NCBI RefSeq assembly: GCF_914767665.1
Contig: NC_059505.1
Span: forward strand, 27,773,506-27,837,505
DNA: 64,000 bases
From: Harmonia axyridis
Taxonomy: Eukaryota > Arthropoda > Insecta > Coleoptera > Coccinellidae
Direction of reading: 5' to 3'
Below, in pieces: positions 9,010 through 21,700 of the stretch. Below the pieces are notes generated by a model, which was not told the DNA's origin, did not search any database, and was given only the letters and a program-made list of their open reading frames with translations. How positions within the stretch are numbered: position 1 is the first letter of the stretch; the number at the start of each line of letters is the position of its first letter. Made by a program: the position numbers and the translations under genes.

Positions 9010-11264
9010 CTGAAAACACTGCACAAAATGGACATTCTCACAAACTGCACTAAAATTTAAGTCGAGCCTTACACCTCCCCCACCTAGACAAACCGTATTT
9101 TGTCTATTCCCTACCCTGGTTCCTAGTAGAATTTTGTGTTTCAGAAAGTTGCAGGTAGAGAAATTCAAAAGGTTCGTTTCAAGTAGGATTTGACAGTTTT
9201 GGCACCCAGAAACGGTCGACAGTTTTATTTATTGCACAGTGCAGTGCCGGGTCTAGGGTTGGGCATGCGGGCGTTTCTCATCTCTTGGGTTTTGTGTTTA
9301 TTTTTGGAGAAAATAATAGTACGTCACTGCTTATTCTCGAAACAAAACTATTTTTGAAAATTTCATTTTTCTATCAGCCAATTTGATCTCTTCAGTTTAT
9401 TTCGGTCAATGCATGGTTTTCGTTTAAAAAAAATTAACTCCAGGGACAAATTGTTGTGGCATCTTGAAATTTTCTTTTTTTCTGTCTATAGACTTCGTCT
9501 ATATTAAAAATATTATTTTAGGAAGAAGCAGATATTTGTTTCTAGAAACATTATTACCTTCTATAATAAATGAAAATGTTGTCGACATTTTTTCCTCAAA
9601 TTAACTCCAAAAATTACTCTTTAAATATTAGCATTCTGTATATCACAACCAAACAATGGAAGAAGAACCTCCTCAATCTAATTATCAAAGGTTTATCAAA
9701 TGGATAAATTAATTTGTTACAGTTTAATTTTAACGAGAAGAAAATCATTTGGGAAAAATATTACCTGGTCTTTGGTGTACATACATTGTGTAATGTTCAA
9801 TAAGTTTCTTCATTTTTCTTCGGTTTAGTTTCTTGATGAATCTAATTTCGTCGTGAATCTGCTTTCAAATTTCGGGGATTTTGTGTATTTGATTTCCACA
9901 TCTACACATTCCCTTCATATTGAAAACGAAGGTCTCCTAAAATGACATGTTTTTGAAATAAAAGTTATTCTGAAGAATGTCGCTTCTTAGTAAGGAATGA
10001 CTTTTTGCCAACTCATTATTGTTTTTAAGGGGACGAAAACTGACCATCGATTAAACATGAAATACTCATCACTCATTATGTTGAATAATATGTCATTCAT
10101 TTGAAAGAAATTGAAGAGGAAAAAAAAGAGAATGCAATCTATAAAAAAACCCTTTTAAATGAACAAACATATGTTAACATATTATGGTACCATTCTTTGA
10201 AAATTAACAGATTGTGTAAAAATAATGATGAAAACAGGTGAATTTCATCTTGCAACTCAACTTTTCTACATATTCTTCAATGCCTAATTAACTACCTTAG
10301 ATTTATATAATAATAATATAATAATATACTTTATTCTCAGGAAAAAAAAACAAAAATTAGTTCAAAATGCTTGTCGTATCGAAAATTGGATTGTTAAAAG
10401 TTATGTTCCATATTTAAAATAATATAATCTTTTCCCCTCATTTGATGCAAATTTATTATACATTTTAATGATTTATTTTATTGTTTTTCCGCACAGTTTA
10501 TATACAATATTACATAAATTTGATTTGTATAGGTATGGGTAAGTAATCGGTATTCCATCAGAATCATTCATCATTCCTAAGTTGAAAATGGTTTTCTTCA
10601 GGATGATCCAGCAGAAACCCATTTTGAAATAGATCTTTCATGTTCAGAATTCATTTATATCACACTATGATAATAAATTTTTCAATATGTGTATCAATAA
10701 ATGAGAATATATGACCGGCCTGTTGAATCTTCTGATATATAATACAATTGGATTAATTTTGGACGTTCCAGAGAAATTCAGAAATCAATTTCAGGGGCCT
10801 AATGCTTTGGAATTTGATCATTTGATTCAATAACTAATATTTTCAATATATTGTTTAATGTGTTGTTTATATCATATATTTATAAGTTGCAATTAATTTC
10901 TATTATTTATTGAAAATATTAAGAAATAACAAATTGAAAAGCTCGATTCCTATATGGAAACGCACTATTTTGACGTTATAACTTGAATAATGATGAAAAA
11001 TGGTTTCATAATTTGATGATTTACGAAGATCTGCGAACTTTCTTCAGTGTATAATAAGTATTGGGGAAGACGCAATGGTTTTGATGAATTTTGAAGAGGA
11101 TTGAGCTTTTTACTCTCTGGCACATGCTGCAAAAATCTCCAAATGTGAGTATTATAATTATATTAATAAGAATTGACCGATTCCAGGATTTCCTTCGACA
11201 TCAAATGATTTGAAGGAAGTTAATAACGTGCTCAAATTATAATTCGAAGAAAGACAACATTTTT
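9010..11264. other. Long non-coding stretch with one short retroelement tail
   Basis: No gene was recognised. At 10,305-10,345 an (AAT)n run followed by TACTTTATTCTCAGG reads on minus like a non-LTR 3' tail (AATAAA then ATT repeats), of which only about 40 bases are left. The bases just above 8,992 are the likely promoter side of the acidic-protein gene, but no convincing TATA box is seen there. Confidence 0.5.
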
Positions 11265-11280
11265 TCAACAATTCATCAAA

Positions 11281-11286
11281 TTTATT
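11281..11286 (-). terminator. Poly(A) signal AATAAA of the cuticular-type gene
   Basis: TTTATT on the plus strand (AATAAA on minus) lies about 240 bases after the stop codon of the exon at 11,525-11,797. Confidence 0.55.
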
Positions 11287-11524
11287 TTGAAGAAAACATG
11301 AGAAAAATATACAAAAACATCTGTAAATGAGGAATACATCAAACTGAAATTACCAAAGATAATTTTTTCAAAAAAGTTCGAGAAATGAATTAACGATGTG
11401 AAATCTACCGAATGACGTGTAGCCCACAATATTAGATGAATGTTTCCTCGAATCCAGATGTAAAGTGGAGCATTATCGAGCAAGGTTGTGGCTATAGATG
11501 AAAGTTCCAATCAGAATGATTCTT

Positions 11525-11797
11525 CTATCCGGCAATCAGAGGTGCTGGAGCGTAGGCATAAGGCAGGGCATTGTAAGCAGCATATGAAGCAAATGCTGGA
11601 GCGGCTACTGCTGGTGCAGCAAATGCTGGAGCAGCAACCAAAGGCTGGGCGACTGGAGCAGCGATGGCATGGTCAACAACGCTAGCACTGTAAGAAGACG
11701 CATAAGGGACAGAATAAGCTGCAGGTACAGCAGCAACTGCTGGGACTGCGGGAACTACGCCTCCCAAACAGCAGTGGATAGCCACACAAAGAACGAT
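11525..11797 (-). CDS. Ala/Pro/Val-rich cuticular-type protein, main exon (first exon not found)
   Basis: A splice acceptor (TTTTCAG) precedes 90 codons. They begin IVLCVAIHCCLGGVVP, which is the hydrophobic core and cleavage region of a signal peptide, followed by a low-complexity chain of Ala, Pro, Val and Tyr (AAPAFAAPAVAAPAF). This is the composition of insect low-complexity cuticular proteins, which are secreted into the exoskeleton. The starting Met should lie in a tiny upstream exon, as in the gene at 18,110-18,728. A Met codon at 11,860 followed by six codons could serve, but its donor (GTGTAG) is weak and the intron would be only 42 bases. The 510-bp foldback at 11,955-12,466 lies immediately upstream and may have displaced the promoter or first exon. 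Confidence 0.65.
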   Translation of the reverse strand: MVLCVAIHCCLGGVVPAVPAVAAVPAAYSVPYASSYSASVVDHAIAAPVAQPLVAAPAFAAPAVAAPAFASYAAYNALPYAYAPAPLIAG

Positions 11798-11954
11798 CTG
11801 AAAATGAAAAATGTTCTATTTAAGTACCTATTACCTACACTTTTTGAAAAAGAACTAGCATTCAACAGAAGCTAATAGTTACTGTAACTGTTACTGTAAA
11901 TGTTACTGCTACTGTTGCTATAACTGTTACTGTTACTCTTACTGTTACTGTTGT

Positions 11955-12466
11955 TACACAGTGGATTAAGTATTCAAGTTGAAGAACAAACAACAAAATT
12001 GTCGTTATCAAAAAGAAAAGTTACTGTTACAGTTGAAGTAACATCAACAGGAGCACTAACAGTAATAGGAACAATAACAATTACAGCAGTAGTAACAGTA
12101 CAGTTACAGTAACACTTGCAGTAACAGTTACAGTAACACTTGCAGTAACAGTTGCAGTAACAGTTAGAGCAACAGTCACAGTTACAGATACAGTAACAGT
12201 AACAGTTACAGTTAAAGATACAGTAACAGTAACTGTTGCTCTAACTGTTACTGCAACTGTTTTTGTAACTGTTACTGCAAGTGTTACTGTAACTGTTACG
12301 CAAGTGTTACTGTAACTGTACTGTTACTACTGCTGTAATTGTTATTGTTCCTATTACTGTTAGTGCTTCTGTTGATGTTACTTCAACTGTAACAGTAACT
12401 TTTCTTTTTGATAACGACAATTTTGTTGTTTGTTCTTCAACTTGAATACTGAATCCACTGTGTACA
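11955..12466. repeat. Foldback of about 510 bp built on ACTGTT repeats
   Basis: The left arm begins TACACAGTGGATTAAGTATT and the right arm ends with its near complement. Between them each arm carries about 60 bases of unique sequence and then hexanucleotide-like TAACAGTTACAG repeats that mirror each other, with almost no loop (centre near 12,210). More ACTGTT repeat lies to the left at 11,878-11,950. Read on minus, the outer part of the right arm resembles a gene leader. A TATAAAATAG lies just outside it at 12,488-12,497. Confidence 0.85.
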
Positions 12467-12499
12467 AGGTCTAAGTATAGGATGTGACTATTTTATATT

Positions 12500-13921
12500 T
12501 TCCAACCCAAATTCAGATACAATGCGTACATACATATTAATCCATAATGGAAGGACAAAGTCATCTTCACCCCGTGGGTTGGACCAACATCTAAGCTCTG
12601 AAGTGCTTGTGCTAAGTAAATCCTTACCCGCGAGGAAAAACACACAAATAAATTAAACCCTGATGTGCGGATGGTTACATCCGGGTATCTGAGGCAAAGT
12701 AGCTGGGTAAACTCAGCGGACCGCAGAGGTAGGTTATTCTATTGACTTTTTTTAAAGAGCATACATATTTGAAAAATTCCAGTGTAGAGTGATCCGAAAA
12801 TTAGCAGATGACTTGAAACATTTTTGGGATCTCAATAAGAAAGAAATTGTACAATTATATCGAACGTTTTTCAAGACATGATCTTTAGTTTAAGACATTT
12901 CAACCATGAAATTTTTCGAAAAAGTGACTTACGTCAAAAAGTTCCACAGATAAATGACAAGTGCGGTATTTCGAAATCAGAATATAATGGAGACTATAAG
13001 TAAGATATAAAAATTGTTTATTTCCTTTCAAAAAAACAGGATGGTATCGTACTTCACCTATTTCGGACCAACCTCTAGAGTCAAAAATAATTTAAGCTTA
13101 TGCGCTAAGTGCTGTCGATTCCGTCCAACCTTGAATAATTCTCATAGCCCAAAATATACACGAATTATCGACCGATCGAACACTATTGACTCACCCTGTA
13201 CATAGATGTATTGCGATTGACAGAAATAGTTTCGCCTAGTGTCAATGTTACTTCGAAAACAATGAAAATTGATGGAAAACGTCTTCTTGGGAAATTTAAA
13301 TGTGTTCTTTCAAATACGAAAACTTTAATCAATAATTTTCGTCACCTGCTTTTAGAGGTATTATTGTGTTTGACCATATACTCACCAAATATTTAGCTGC
13401 CATCTTGATTACTTGGTACTTGTTGAAGGTACTATGAATCAAATAATTTTTTTCGGCATTATATACATAGCCAAAATGCGTGTGGAAAGTGGTGGGCCAA
13501 CCGAGCCATCGCATTGCATCAATGAGTCGCGACTTGTGAATATTAAACACAATGTAAGTAACAAGTAAGTTTGATATTCTGAATGTGTTCAAACTTTCAG
13601 TACACACACTATTATGACTGATGCATGAATTTATTTGGGATAGTGGATTAGTTTACGATTGTAGCTTGTCTGAATAATGCTCACCCATATTACGATTTGA
13701 GATTCAATTAGTAATTAAGCACTCGAATAGTTTTCATTAACTTTCATTGTGAGTATTTGAATGAAGGAAATTATGGTTTCGAGAAAATTGTTTGCTGTTC
13801 ACAATTCAGATTTCTAGTTTTAAATATAAGGTGGATATGTGAGGACCATTCAATCATAAAATTTTTGATTCCTATGGACACTAATAAGTACATTTGCATT
13901 GCTGAACAAATGCACATTATA
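12500..13921. other. Non-coding stretch with a GC-richer island
   Basis: At about 12,540-12,735 there is a GC-richer segment (ATCCTTACCCGCGAGG, then GGATGGTTACATCCGGGTAT) that looks like transposon UTR but was not identified. A CACCCTGTACA motif at 13,194 resembles the edge of a DNA element. No gene was recognised. Confidence 0.4.
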
Positions 13922-14850
13922 CAGTGATAACTCGAATTAATTTCAATCCCCTTGGAAAAACCTGTCTAAGCCGAACAAATTTCCATGCATAACTCGAAAC
14001 GATTTTATGGATATATTTTACCATTTTTACCTCTATAAGTCGAAGACGCACTAAATTTACCTTTATAACTCGAAGTCAGTAGTTAATTCAGTCAGTAGTT
14101 AATTCAGTCAGTAGTTAATTCAAAACCCCTCCGCACAAGTCGAAACGTGTCGATGAATCGAGCGTATTTGATGATGCAATAATTGCATTGTGTGGTTTTA
14201 TAGAATTCTATTTTATGTCGCTTAGTTATGTAAAGGTTGTTGGAAATACATTTTTTTTTAATGTTTTTTTATCCCGAATTTCCTAAGCATCGGAGAGACC
14301 TCTCGGTAGATTGGAATTTTCAAGAAAAACTTATTTAGCGTTTTCACTCCCAATTTCTGAGACAAGCTTAAAAAATTTGAATAAAATGCTCCTGCGCAAT
14401 AATTGCAATAATTTGTCAGGATGAAAAAAAGTTACCAAAAAAAACGAACAATAACACTATGAATAAGTTAACTTTTTTGACGTTATACAGTCTAAATCAA
14501 ACTCCTTCATTAGATAAACTCTTAAAATATTCAGAATTTGTTGAATGGCTTTCGTCAACACAAAGACACGTTGATCTATTTCATTGTGAAATTTTCTATT
14601 GTCAATTCATTTTTTAGTAAATTCATCAAAAATGTACGATCTACTCTTATTATAGGGAATAAATATCACTATTCTTTACCTCTATAACCCGAATTACCAT
14701 TTGGTTTACCTCTCGGCGCACCTCTATATCTCATTACCTCTGTAAGTCGAATATAATCAAGAATGACCTATACCACTCGAACTACGCCTATGTCGAACTA
14801 TACGTAACTCGACAAAAATTCTTGGTCCCGTGGTGTTTCGAGTTAACGTG
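13922..14850. mobile_element. Possible pogo/Tigger-like non-autonomous element
   Basis: The left end CAGTGATAACTCGAATTAA follows a TA, and the right end read in reverse begins CACGTTAACTCGAAACAC. The interior repeats the motifs ACCTCTATAAGTCGAA and AACTCGAA in both halves, as in pogo-type subterminal repeats. The centre is AT-rich and has no transposase. At 14,075-14,122 the 16-base unit GTCAGTAGTTAATTCA occurs three times in tandem. The right-hand TA is not clear, so the boundaries are tentative. Confidence 0.4.
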
Positions 14851-16959
14851 AGTCCACTCGTCCACTGTATTTATTTTCATTTAAACTCTCAACTAATTGA
14901 ATTCCTACGACCTTCAAATGTACATATCCCGGAATTCCATATCACAATTATCGTTTTCAACTTCTTTCGAATGCAGAACAACCTTTGTAGACCAATAGTA
15001 ATTTCACCGCTATCCAATCCAAGTAAAATCGGAAGTTAACATAGAGCTTGTCAAACAGACGTCAATCTATATTCTATTACTTTACAGTTATTGCCAAAGC
15101 CCCTTTACCTTCGAAAAATTACCTGTCCAGACGTTTACTGCCAGATAATATTATGGGATTAGGAACGCTCACGTAGAAAACAAATTATCCGGTTTCTGGA
15201 ATTTTTAGAATTTTCGAAAAACGTTGAGACATTCTCGTCAGGGCCGTCGCCAGGTTGTAGGCGGTAACCTAGGGCGCTAAAATTCAGGAATTTCAAGCTT
15301 GATCGATAAAAATCTCATGAATAGAGAAACTAAGTACCGAATGGGAATGTAATTCATTTGGAAAGAACAAGAAATATACAGACAAATTTAACAACAAAAA
15401 CTATCAAAGGTGCCGTATTATGCATTATACTTATAAATATCTCAGTTGACGCGTAATTCCCCTGATTGCCTTTTTTACGAGTTATTGACGCTAAAACTGA
15501 TCAGCCTTGTCGACGTTTTCTTTGATAAACTTTACCGACTTTTAATCCCTTTTTGGAGCCGCCCCTTAAATAACAACAATTTTTATTTTCAATTCTCCAA
15601 TCAGAATGTTGATTCTTCAGAAGAATGCAAAATATCGGTGGAACGATTTCATTTCATAATTTTCATCTTATCATTTAAAAGAAATCGAAGAAGTCTTTTC
15701 ATTTCAGACTAAGTATAATTGATTATAATATTTTTTAACGCTTAATGTATATGCGAAATGGAAGTTATCATACTTTCTCAATTTACCTTTGGATTTGATG
15801 ACTTCAAATTAAGTTAATGATATTGAGCTCCATAATTTTTCATTTTTCAAACATTTTTTCGGCACCTACAATGTAAGTTACGTAGAAAAGACGCCTGTAT
15901 AAACAAATTAGAAGATATACCTAAGTGTTTCACAAATAATTTTGTGAATAATGGCGAAAGAAAAACAGATACTATTTTTTAGGATTCGTTCGTTTAGGAG
16001 AAATGGCTTAAGGTGATTTTGAAAAAGTTATATTGTGAACTAGAAAAAATGTCTCTAGCATCCAAATATGTGGGATTACAGGTACCTATACGATAATGCA
16101 AGTCATATGGAGGGAAGAAACAAGAGCTTACCTATCCTAAAATTAGTTTAATTTTTTGTACAGAATTTTGAAAATTTTCCCCTATTATTCCCCTCATGTT
16201 GTAAACAAAAGTCTTCAAAAATATGTCTCCAATTTTTCTCATTTCTCGGTAGAAGAGACCAATTACCCATTATTGATGGTATATCTCAATATATTATTTA
16301 CAATTCAAATTTATTCTGATTCCAATTACAATGATATATACAATTATTGATTTCTTTCGAAATACCCTTTTTTTAATATTAAAATTAAATCCCCTATTGA
16401 AAAACACTTTATTATAGATTACATTACAGTGAATACTGAATAAATTTTGTAGTCATATTTTTTCTGAACGTAATTTTTTTTATTGATTTGAGCCTATGCA
16501 AAAGCAAAATTACCCTAATCTCTATATCATATTGATTCTTGAAGAATTTCAACACTTTCAAACATATAGCGCGCTGCGTTAGCTAAAATTGGAGATTCTC
16601 AGGAAGTATTATTGTTACAAGACCCAAAATGACAAAGTTAGGTATTGTTGTTGGTTGTTGGGGACTAATTTTTGGGCATGCAGGACGAGAAATCATGGCG
16701 CCACTCTTACAGGTAGTCTACAACAATGTACAACTTTGATACACAATCAGCAGTGGCGTCGCTAGAAGAGGGCCAGGGGACACAGGCGCCCTAAATTTTT
16801 GACGCTACAATTGTAGTTGTTTGAAAAATAAATAAGAACTAGTTCCGTGTATTGATAGCAACGGTTTTTTGATAGGATAAATTACTATGTAATCAAAGCA
16901 ATGGCTCGGTAAGAGTAACTAGGACACTGATGCATCGACAACAACTATTAAAAGGTGCT
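14851..16959. other. AT-rich stretch, no gene recognised
   Basis: Two short GC-richer motifs with similar sequence (GGGCCGTCGCCAGG at about 15,240 and GTGGCGTCGCTAG at about 16,750, each followed by GGCGC.CTAAA) may be ends of one repeat family. Otherwise only AT-rich sequence is seen. Confidence 0.4.
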
Positions 16960-17175
16960 CCAGGTAAAGAAATTCGGCTCTAATGAAGAAGCGATTGTCG
17001 AGGTTGAAACCTTTTTTGAAAGTAAAGGAGGATATTTCTACGGATTTGGTATTGGAAAGTTAGAGGACCGTTTGGTATAAACATCATTTTGAAAGAAACT
17101 ATGTTGACGAATAAAATCCAATTTAAAAAAAAGTTTTTCACGTGTTAGGCTCGGGACTTTTTAAGTAGAGTATGA
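16960..17175 (+). pseudogene. Mariner transposase C-terminal relic with 3' end
   Basis: The frames read SNEEAIVEVETFFESKGG, then YFYGFGIGKLEDRLV. This matches the end of mariner transposases (FGSNEEVI..V..YF......F...GI.KLE.RW). A frameshift and stop follow, and then the element-end-like bases AGGCTCGGGACTTTTTAAGT. The catalytic core is absent. Confidence 0.6.
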
Positions 17176-18020
17176 GATGAAGATCCTTTTTTGAATTAAA
17201 AACCATACTTTTATTAATATGCATAAAACAGCAATGAATCATATTTTCCTGGTTAGCCAATGTTACTTTCCTTACTAGCATGTGTCATTTTCCTTATCTT
17301 CACATATTGAAACAACCATTGTCATCTTTTTATCTATGACCAAAGCCATTTTGTCAGATCCAATCTATGTTTGATTCAATTAACTTTTTATGTTTCCAGT
17401 TAATGAATAGTATATTCTAAAACAAGTTTCAGAATGGGCTCCTATTCCAACACGAATGCGGAATTTTTTTTTCGAACGCGTTTTCGAAGTGTTGGAATAG
17501 TCTTCTGTAACGAGTATTAGATGATATTTTCTCTATTTCAATCAAGTTTTGTGAAATATTGTAGGAATTCAATGAAACATTCAGATTATACATTCCAGTG
17601 ACATTTGTATTGTATCATTTCACTATATCCAAATTATATAATATTGACAATTATTGACGTTTGTTGAAATTTGATAGGATTGGGAGTCAGTAGAGACAAC
17701 CACAAAACGAAAAATATAACTGAAAACGATGCTGTAATGAGTTCAGTACAGCACTGTTTTTTAGAACTGTAATGATCTCATTACGATACTGAAATAGAGA
17801 AAATAATTTGTAATGCCATAATGAAAATCAATGCAAGTAAAGATACTAATATTTGTTATCAAAACCTCATTATTGATGTCATAGATCACTTCCACACTCG
17901 GTATATAATATACTATCAATTGGAGGCTGAATTGACTGAACTGATTTATTTTTTTTTACTATATAATCAGCTTCCTGCGGGGTTTTATTCAATTGATTTA
18001 TAATAATTTTTCATTTCGAA
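17176..18020. other. AT-rich stretch containing dispersed repeat C (second copy)
   Basis: The segment 17,514-17,640 is the second copy of the repeat described at 7,470-7,781, in opposite orientation. Nothing else was recognised. Confidence 0.5.
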
Positions 18021-18023
18021 TGC

Positions 18024-18029
18024 TTTATT
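18024..18029 (-). terminator. Poly(A) signal AATAAA of the cuticular-type gene
   Basis: The AATAAA on minus lies about 80 bases after the TGA at 18,110. Confidence 0.6.
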
Positions 18030-18109
18030 AATATCACATAAAAAAATAATTTCATTAATAGTAACTTTCATTTACAAACGAGTCTACATGAGGTAGAGAA
18101 CTGCAGGAC

Positions 18110-18728
18110 TCAACCAAAAGTAGGCGCAACAGGAACTGACGGAGCTACAACCGCCCTACCATCTACGCCAAAGGGAGCAGGCAGAAGCGAAGATGGAACT
18201 ACAGCACCAGGAGCAGATGCTGGCACTCCTGCATAACCTGGATAAGCAGGAACTGGCACTGACCTTGTTAGGAAATTAGGGGACACCCTGAATGAGTTGG
18301 GGAAGAGAGGAGAAGGAACTAAAGTGTTTGAAGTGATCACAGCAGGAGCTGGAGCTACACCAGCAGGAATGTAATTTGGAGAATAAGCTGATGGATAAAC
18401 TGGTGCTGAGGGATACAACGATCTTGTGAAGTAAGGAAGGGGGGCCACACCAGCCGCATAAGGGGCCGCATACACGTTGAGACCTTTAGTAAAAGTGCTT
18501 ACACTAGCAGCAAATGGGAGGGTACTTGGTGGAGCTATCCTTGTGTAAGCGATGCCAGGTTGTGCAAGAGCTACTGCCGGTGCTACAGAACATCTTACTG
18601 AAGATAGGTAGATAACAAATAGAGTCGAAATAATCTGAAAAAACAAATCAGTTTGATTATCGAAAAAAAAAAACAACATACAAACTAGATTAATATAATT
18701 GGTTGATAGATACCTTGATGGATGACAT
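18110..18728 (-). CDS. Ala/Pro/Ser/Val-rich cuticular-type secreted protein (two exons)
   Basis: Exon 1 (18,728-18,714) codes only MSSIK and ends AAG|GTATCT. Exon 2 (18,634-18,110) follows a TTTTTTCAG acceptor and adds 174 residues, giving 179 in all. The joined start MSSIK-IISTLFVIYLSSVRC is a good signal peptide. The mature chain is Pro/Ala/Val/Tyr/Ser-rich (YPSAPVYPSAYSPNYIPAG) and has no chitin-binding R&R motif that can be seen. A five-codon first exon interrupting the signal peptide is typical of insect cuticular genes. The likely role is structural, secreted by epidermis into the cuticle. A TATA box lies 52 bases upstream of the Met and a poly(A) signal lies downstream. Confidence 0.8.
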
Positions 18729-18779
18729 GGTTGATACTCGAATAGCAGTTGGCTTGACAATGACTAACAATTACAGGAT

Positions 18780-18786
18780 ATTTATA
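18780..18786 (-). promoter_or_regulatory. TATA box (TATAAAT) of the cuticular-type gene
   Basis: TATAAAT on minus is placed so that a start site about 28 bases downstream (near 18,758, sequence TCATT) would give a leader of about 30 bases before the Met at 18,728. Confidence 0.6.
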
Positions 18787-18789
18787 ATT

Positions 18790-21700
18790 TGTACTCAGTA
18801 TTTCGCCAATAGGAAGAGAAATTGCTGAATTTTATTAGGAATCAAACGTGCTTCGATTACTTCATTCGATACCATTTCGATCGAAAGTGATCGTAATCGA
18901 TGTCTTCATTTGCATACTATTTTTGGAGTTGACTTTGATTTACATGAAATATACTACTAGGAGTTGTTAATGGGTATGTTTCGTACGATTTCACATTTTT
19001 TTTTTAACATTCAAGTTGATCTTTATTTGATCGATATCTATCACGTTTTAGTCCAATTGAATAGTGTTAGTGAATATGTGTGAAATACTGAGAAACAAAC
19101 TGAAGGGGGGGATTCTGCATGAAAAAATACTGTCAGTTTGCTGTATAATTTTCATTCACAAATGCTTCGTATTCCGTAATACAGGGTGTTGTGATTTTTC
19201 AAGAGAAGTGACAATTTTTTTCCACCCTCAACCCAAATAACTTGAAAGGACACATGTACGAGTTAAAAATAAGGAGAGCTTCGGGACTGTCCAGCAAAAC
19301 TTCCAGTCCAATAAAAAATTTTTTTTCAACCTGGAACGGATTGCTAACGCCTGTATGGACCTATATGATTTACATGGATTTCGCTCACTTGGTGCATGAT
19401 TGAATTCTTAAATTCGTATATATTTTTTATGTAATTTTTTTTATTTACTTTATTTTACATACTGTATCAATTATTTTGTTTATGAGCTTCATAGGCATAG
19501 CCTCAGCACTTGTCGTTGAATAATATTTATTGGTCTGAAACCGGTCGAAATTTTAAAATTAAATTTAGCAGAAAACAAGAAGTAGTTATTGCGCATTCAT
19601 TGACTGCAGTCTGCAATTGAGAATTTTATGTTCATTGTTGACGCTCCTACGGGAAATTATCTTTTTTTTAAAAAAAAAAACGCCATTGAGAGACTTCAAA
19701 CTTTCGGAATTTCCTCGTTCAAATTCTGACGAAGAAATGTCTGATATTTATTTTCGTATGAGCCGCCATTTTTATGTAAACAAAATTATCTTAGCGCGTA
19801 TTTTACATTTCTTTAATAAATTATCTGTTATTGGTTGGTTTTTGATGAGGTGCTCAAGTTAAGATGATTTTCTTTGCATTTTTGCAACAAATTAAACAAG
19901 CAATTCAACTGTAATTATTTTATTATTTCAAAATCACCTCTTGAAATTTGTCGGACAAAAATACCCTGCATAAGTAACAAATATACTCCGTTTGCAGTAG
20001 AAACATATTCCACATTCTGAAAGATTTCATAATTGAAAAATTAATTCAAAATTATAGTAAATTAAGTATCGAGAACGGTAAGGATATTTTACAGATCGGA
20101 GACAATAGTTTGTAGAAAGAGAACAGTGACGACTCCAATTATTGTCTGAGATCGGTAGACCTTAACGTTCGAGAAATTTATAGCGTTTTTGCACGATATA
20201 CACACTTTATACTCGAACTACAAAATAATTATCCAAAAAATTAAAATAGTCAATACTGTGTAGGAATATTTTTAGAAGGCATTCGCGTTGTCTTTGCAAT
20301 TAAAGCTTATTGATTGTAGATTGTCAAAGTGAAAATAGTTAACTGAATTTACTTATAATAGAATTTAAAATGAGCGATATCCAACCTTCTGAAGTAAAAG
20401 AAAATCAAACAGCCTGGGAAATCCGCTGTTCTGCATTTATTCACGAAAAATCGAAATTTCGTTACAAGGGTGAATACAAGACTCAAGAAATGGATTCAGG
20501 GAAAAAGCAGCCAAATCAATGAATGAGTTTTGATGGCTATTTCATTCGACAAATTAAATTAATTAAATTCAAATTGTTTGTGAATTATTTCGTTATATTT
20601 AGTCATTTCACTAACTGAAATTTCTGTTTATCTTAGCAACCAGTTAAAATAATCTACCGATCTAGCAACAAACGCTGTAACTGACGAAAGTCGTTCTATC
20701 ATGCAAGAAGTGGAGAAAATGCACCAAATATCCCCGCAATTCTATTTTCGTATTTTGAGAATATGGTTCAATCCAATATTCAAGAATCTATTAGAGTCGT
20801 TAATACTTCAAAATGTTCCGTTAAAATCACGAGAATTGATCATTTAAGCACTTTTCAATATATTGTCGCTCAATTAGACAGGTGTCATTTGTAATTTAGA
20901 TTGTTTATGGGTTTCCATTTTCTTTGTTTCTATTTGTATTTTTCTAGTTTATAATTAATACGGATAAAAATATTGAATGAAGAAAGTCAGTCAAACTTTG
21001 GAGAACCGCGTAATCCCTAGTTCTTGAGCAGGTTTCTATTCCTTATTTTCCTGATAATATCTTTCAAATGAATAAATTATACGATACTATGAAATTAAAA
21101 AATACAAACTCAATTTTCAATAGTTCCTTACTTCGTAATGAAATAATGGTGAATAGATAGACTTAGGAACTCTCAAATCAACGAAACGTGCTCAAAAACG
21201 TGCCAGAAAATGTACACACAATTTGTACATAAATTATTTTTAACTTGCGTATTTCTGAGCCGATAGTTCGAGTCCCACGCTAGGAAAGGAATTTTTTGGG
21301 TTACCGAGAACAGTTCAATCATTCATTGTTGAGTACAAAATCGGCAGTACCACACCCGAAGTGATATGAACATGTTCTCCTAATTCGAGCAAGCTTTAAA
21401 CTTCTAAAATGGTCCTACAAGATGCCTAGGAGAGTCGAGATAAGAAACATCGGAAAAAGAAAACATAATCCACAAATTTTTTCTCTTCAAAAATTCAAAA
21501 GACATGGATAAATGATAAAAATAATTGAATTATCGAATATAAAAGAGATATTCGAGGCAGCGAATGGAATGGCTTTTAAAATGTGTTGAAATCATCAACA
21601 ACAATGGGGATATCATTCTGGAGATCAAAGTTGGGCCATACACAGCTATCAGAGTATTCTGCGGCATGTCAAGTGCATTAAATGCCTGGAGAAATTTCGA

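Noticed and set aside
11488..11685. Gln-rich plus-strand frame over the cuticular exon
   Set aside because: Antisense shadow of the Ala/Pro-rich exon, whose minus-strand frame has an acceptor site and a signal-peptide core.
20370..20522. 50-codon plus-strand frame starting MSDIQPSEVKENQTAW
   Set aside because: Short, no homology recognised, no splice sites or poly(A) signal in support.
21255..21300. tRNA-like box B (GTTCGAGTCCCACG)
   Set aside because: The neighbouring bases do not form a T-stem or an acceptor stem and no box A lies at the right distance.
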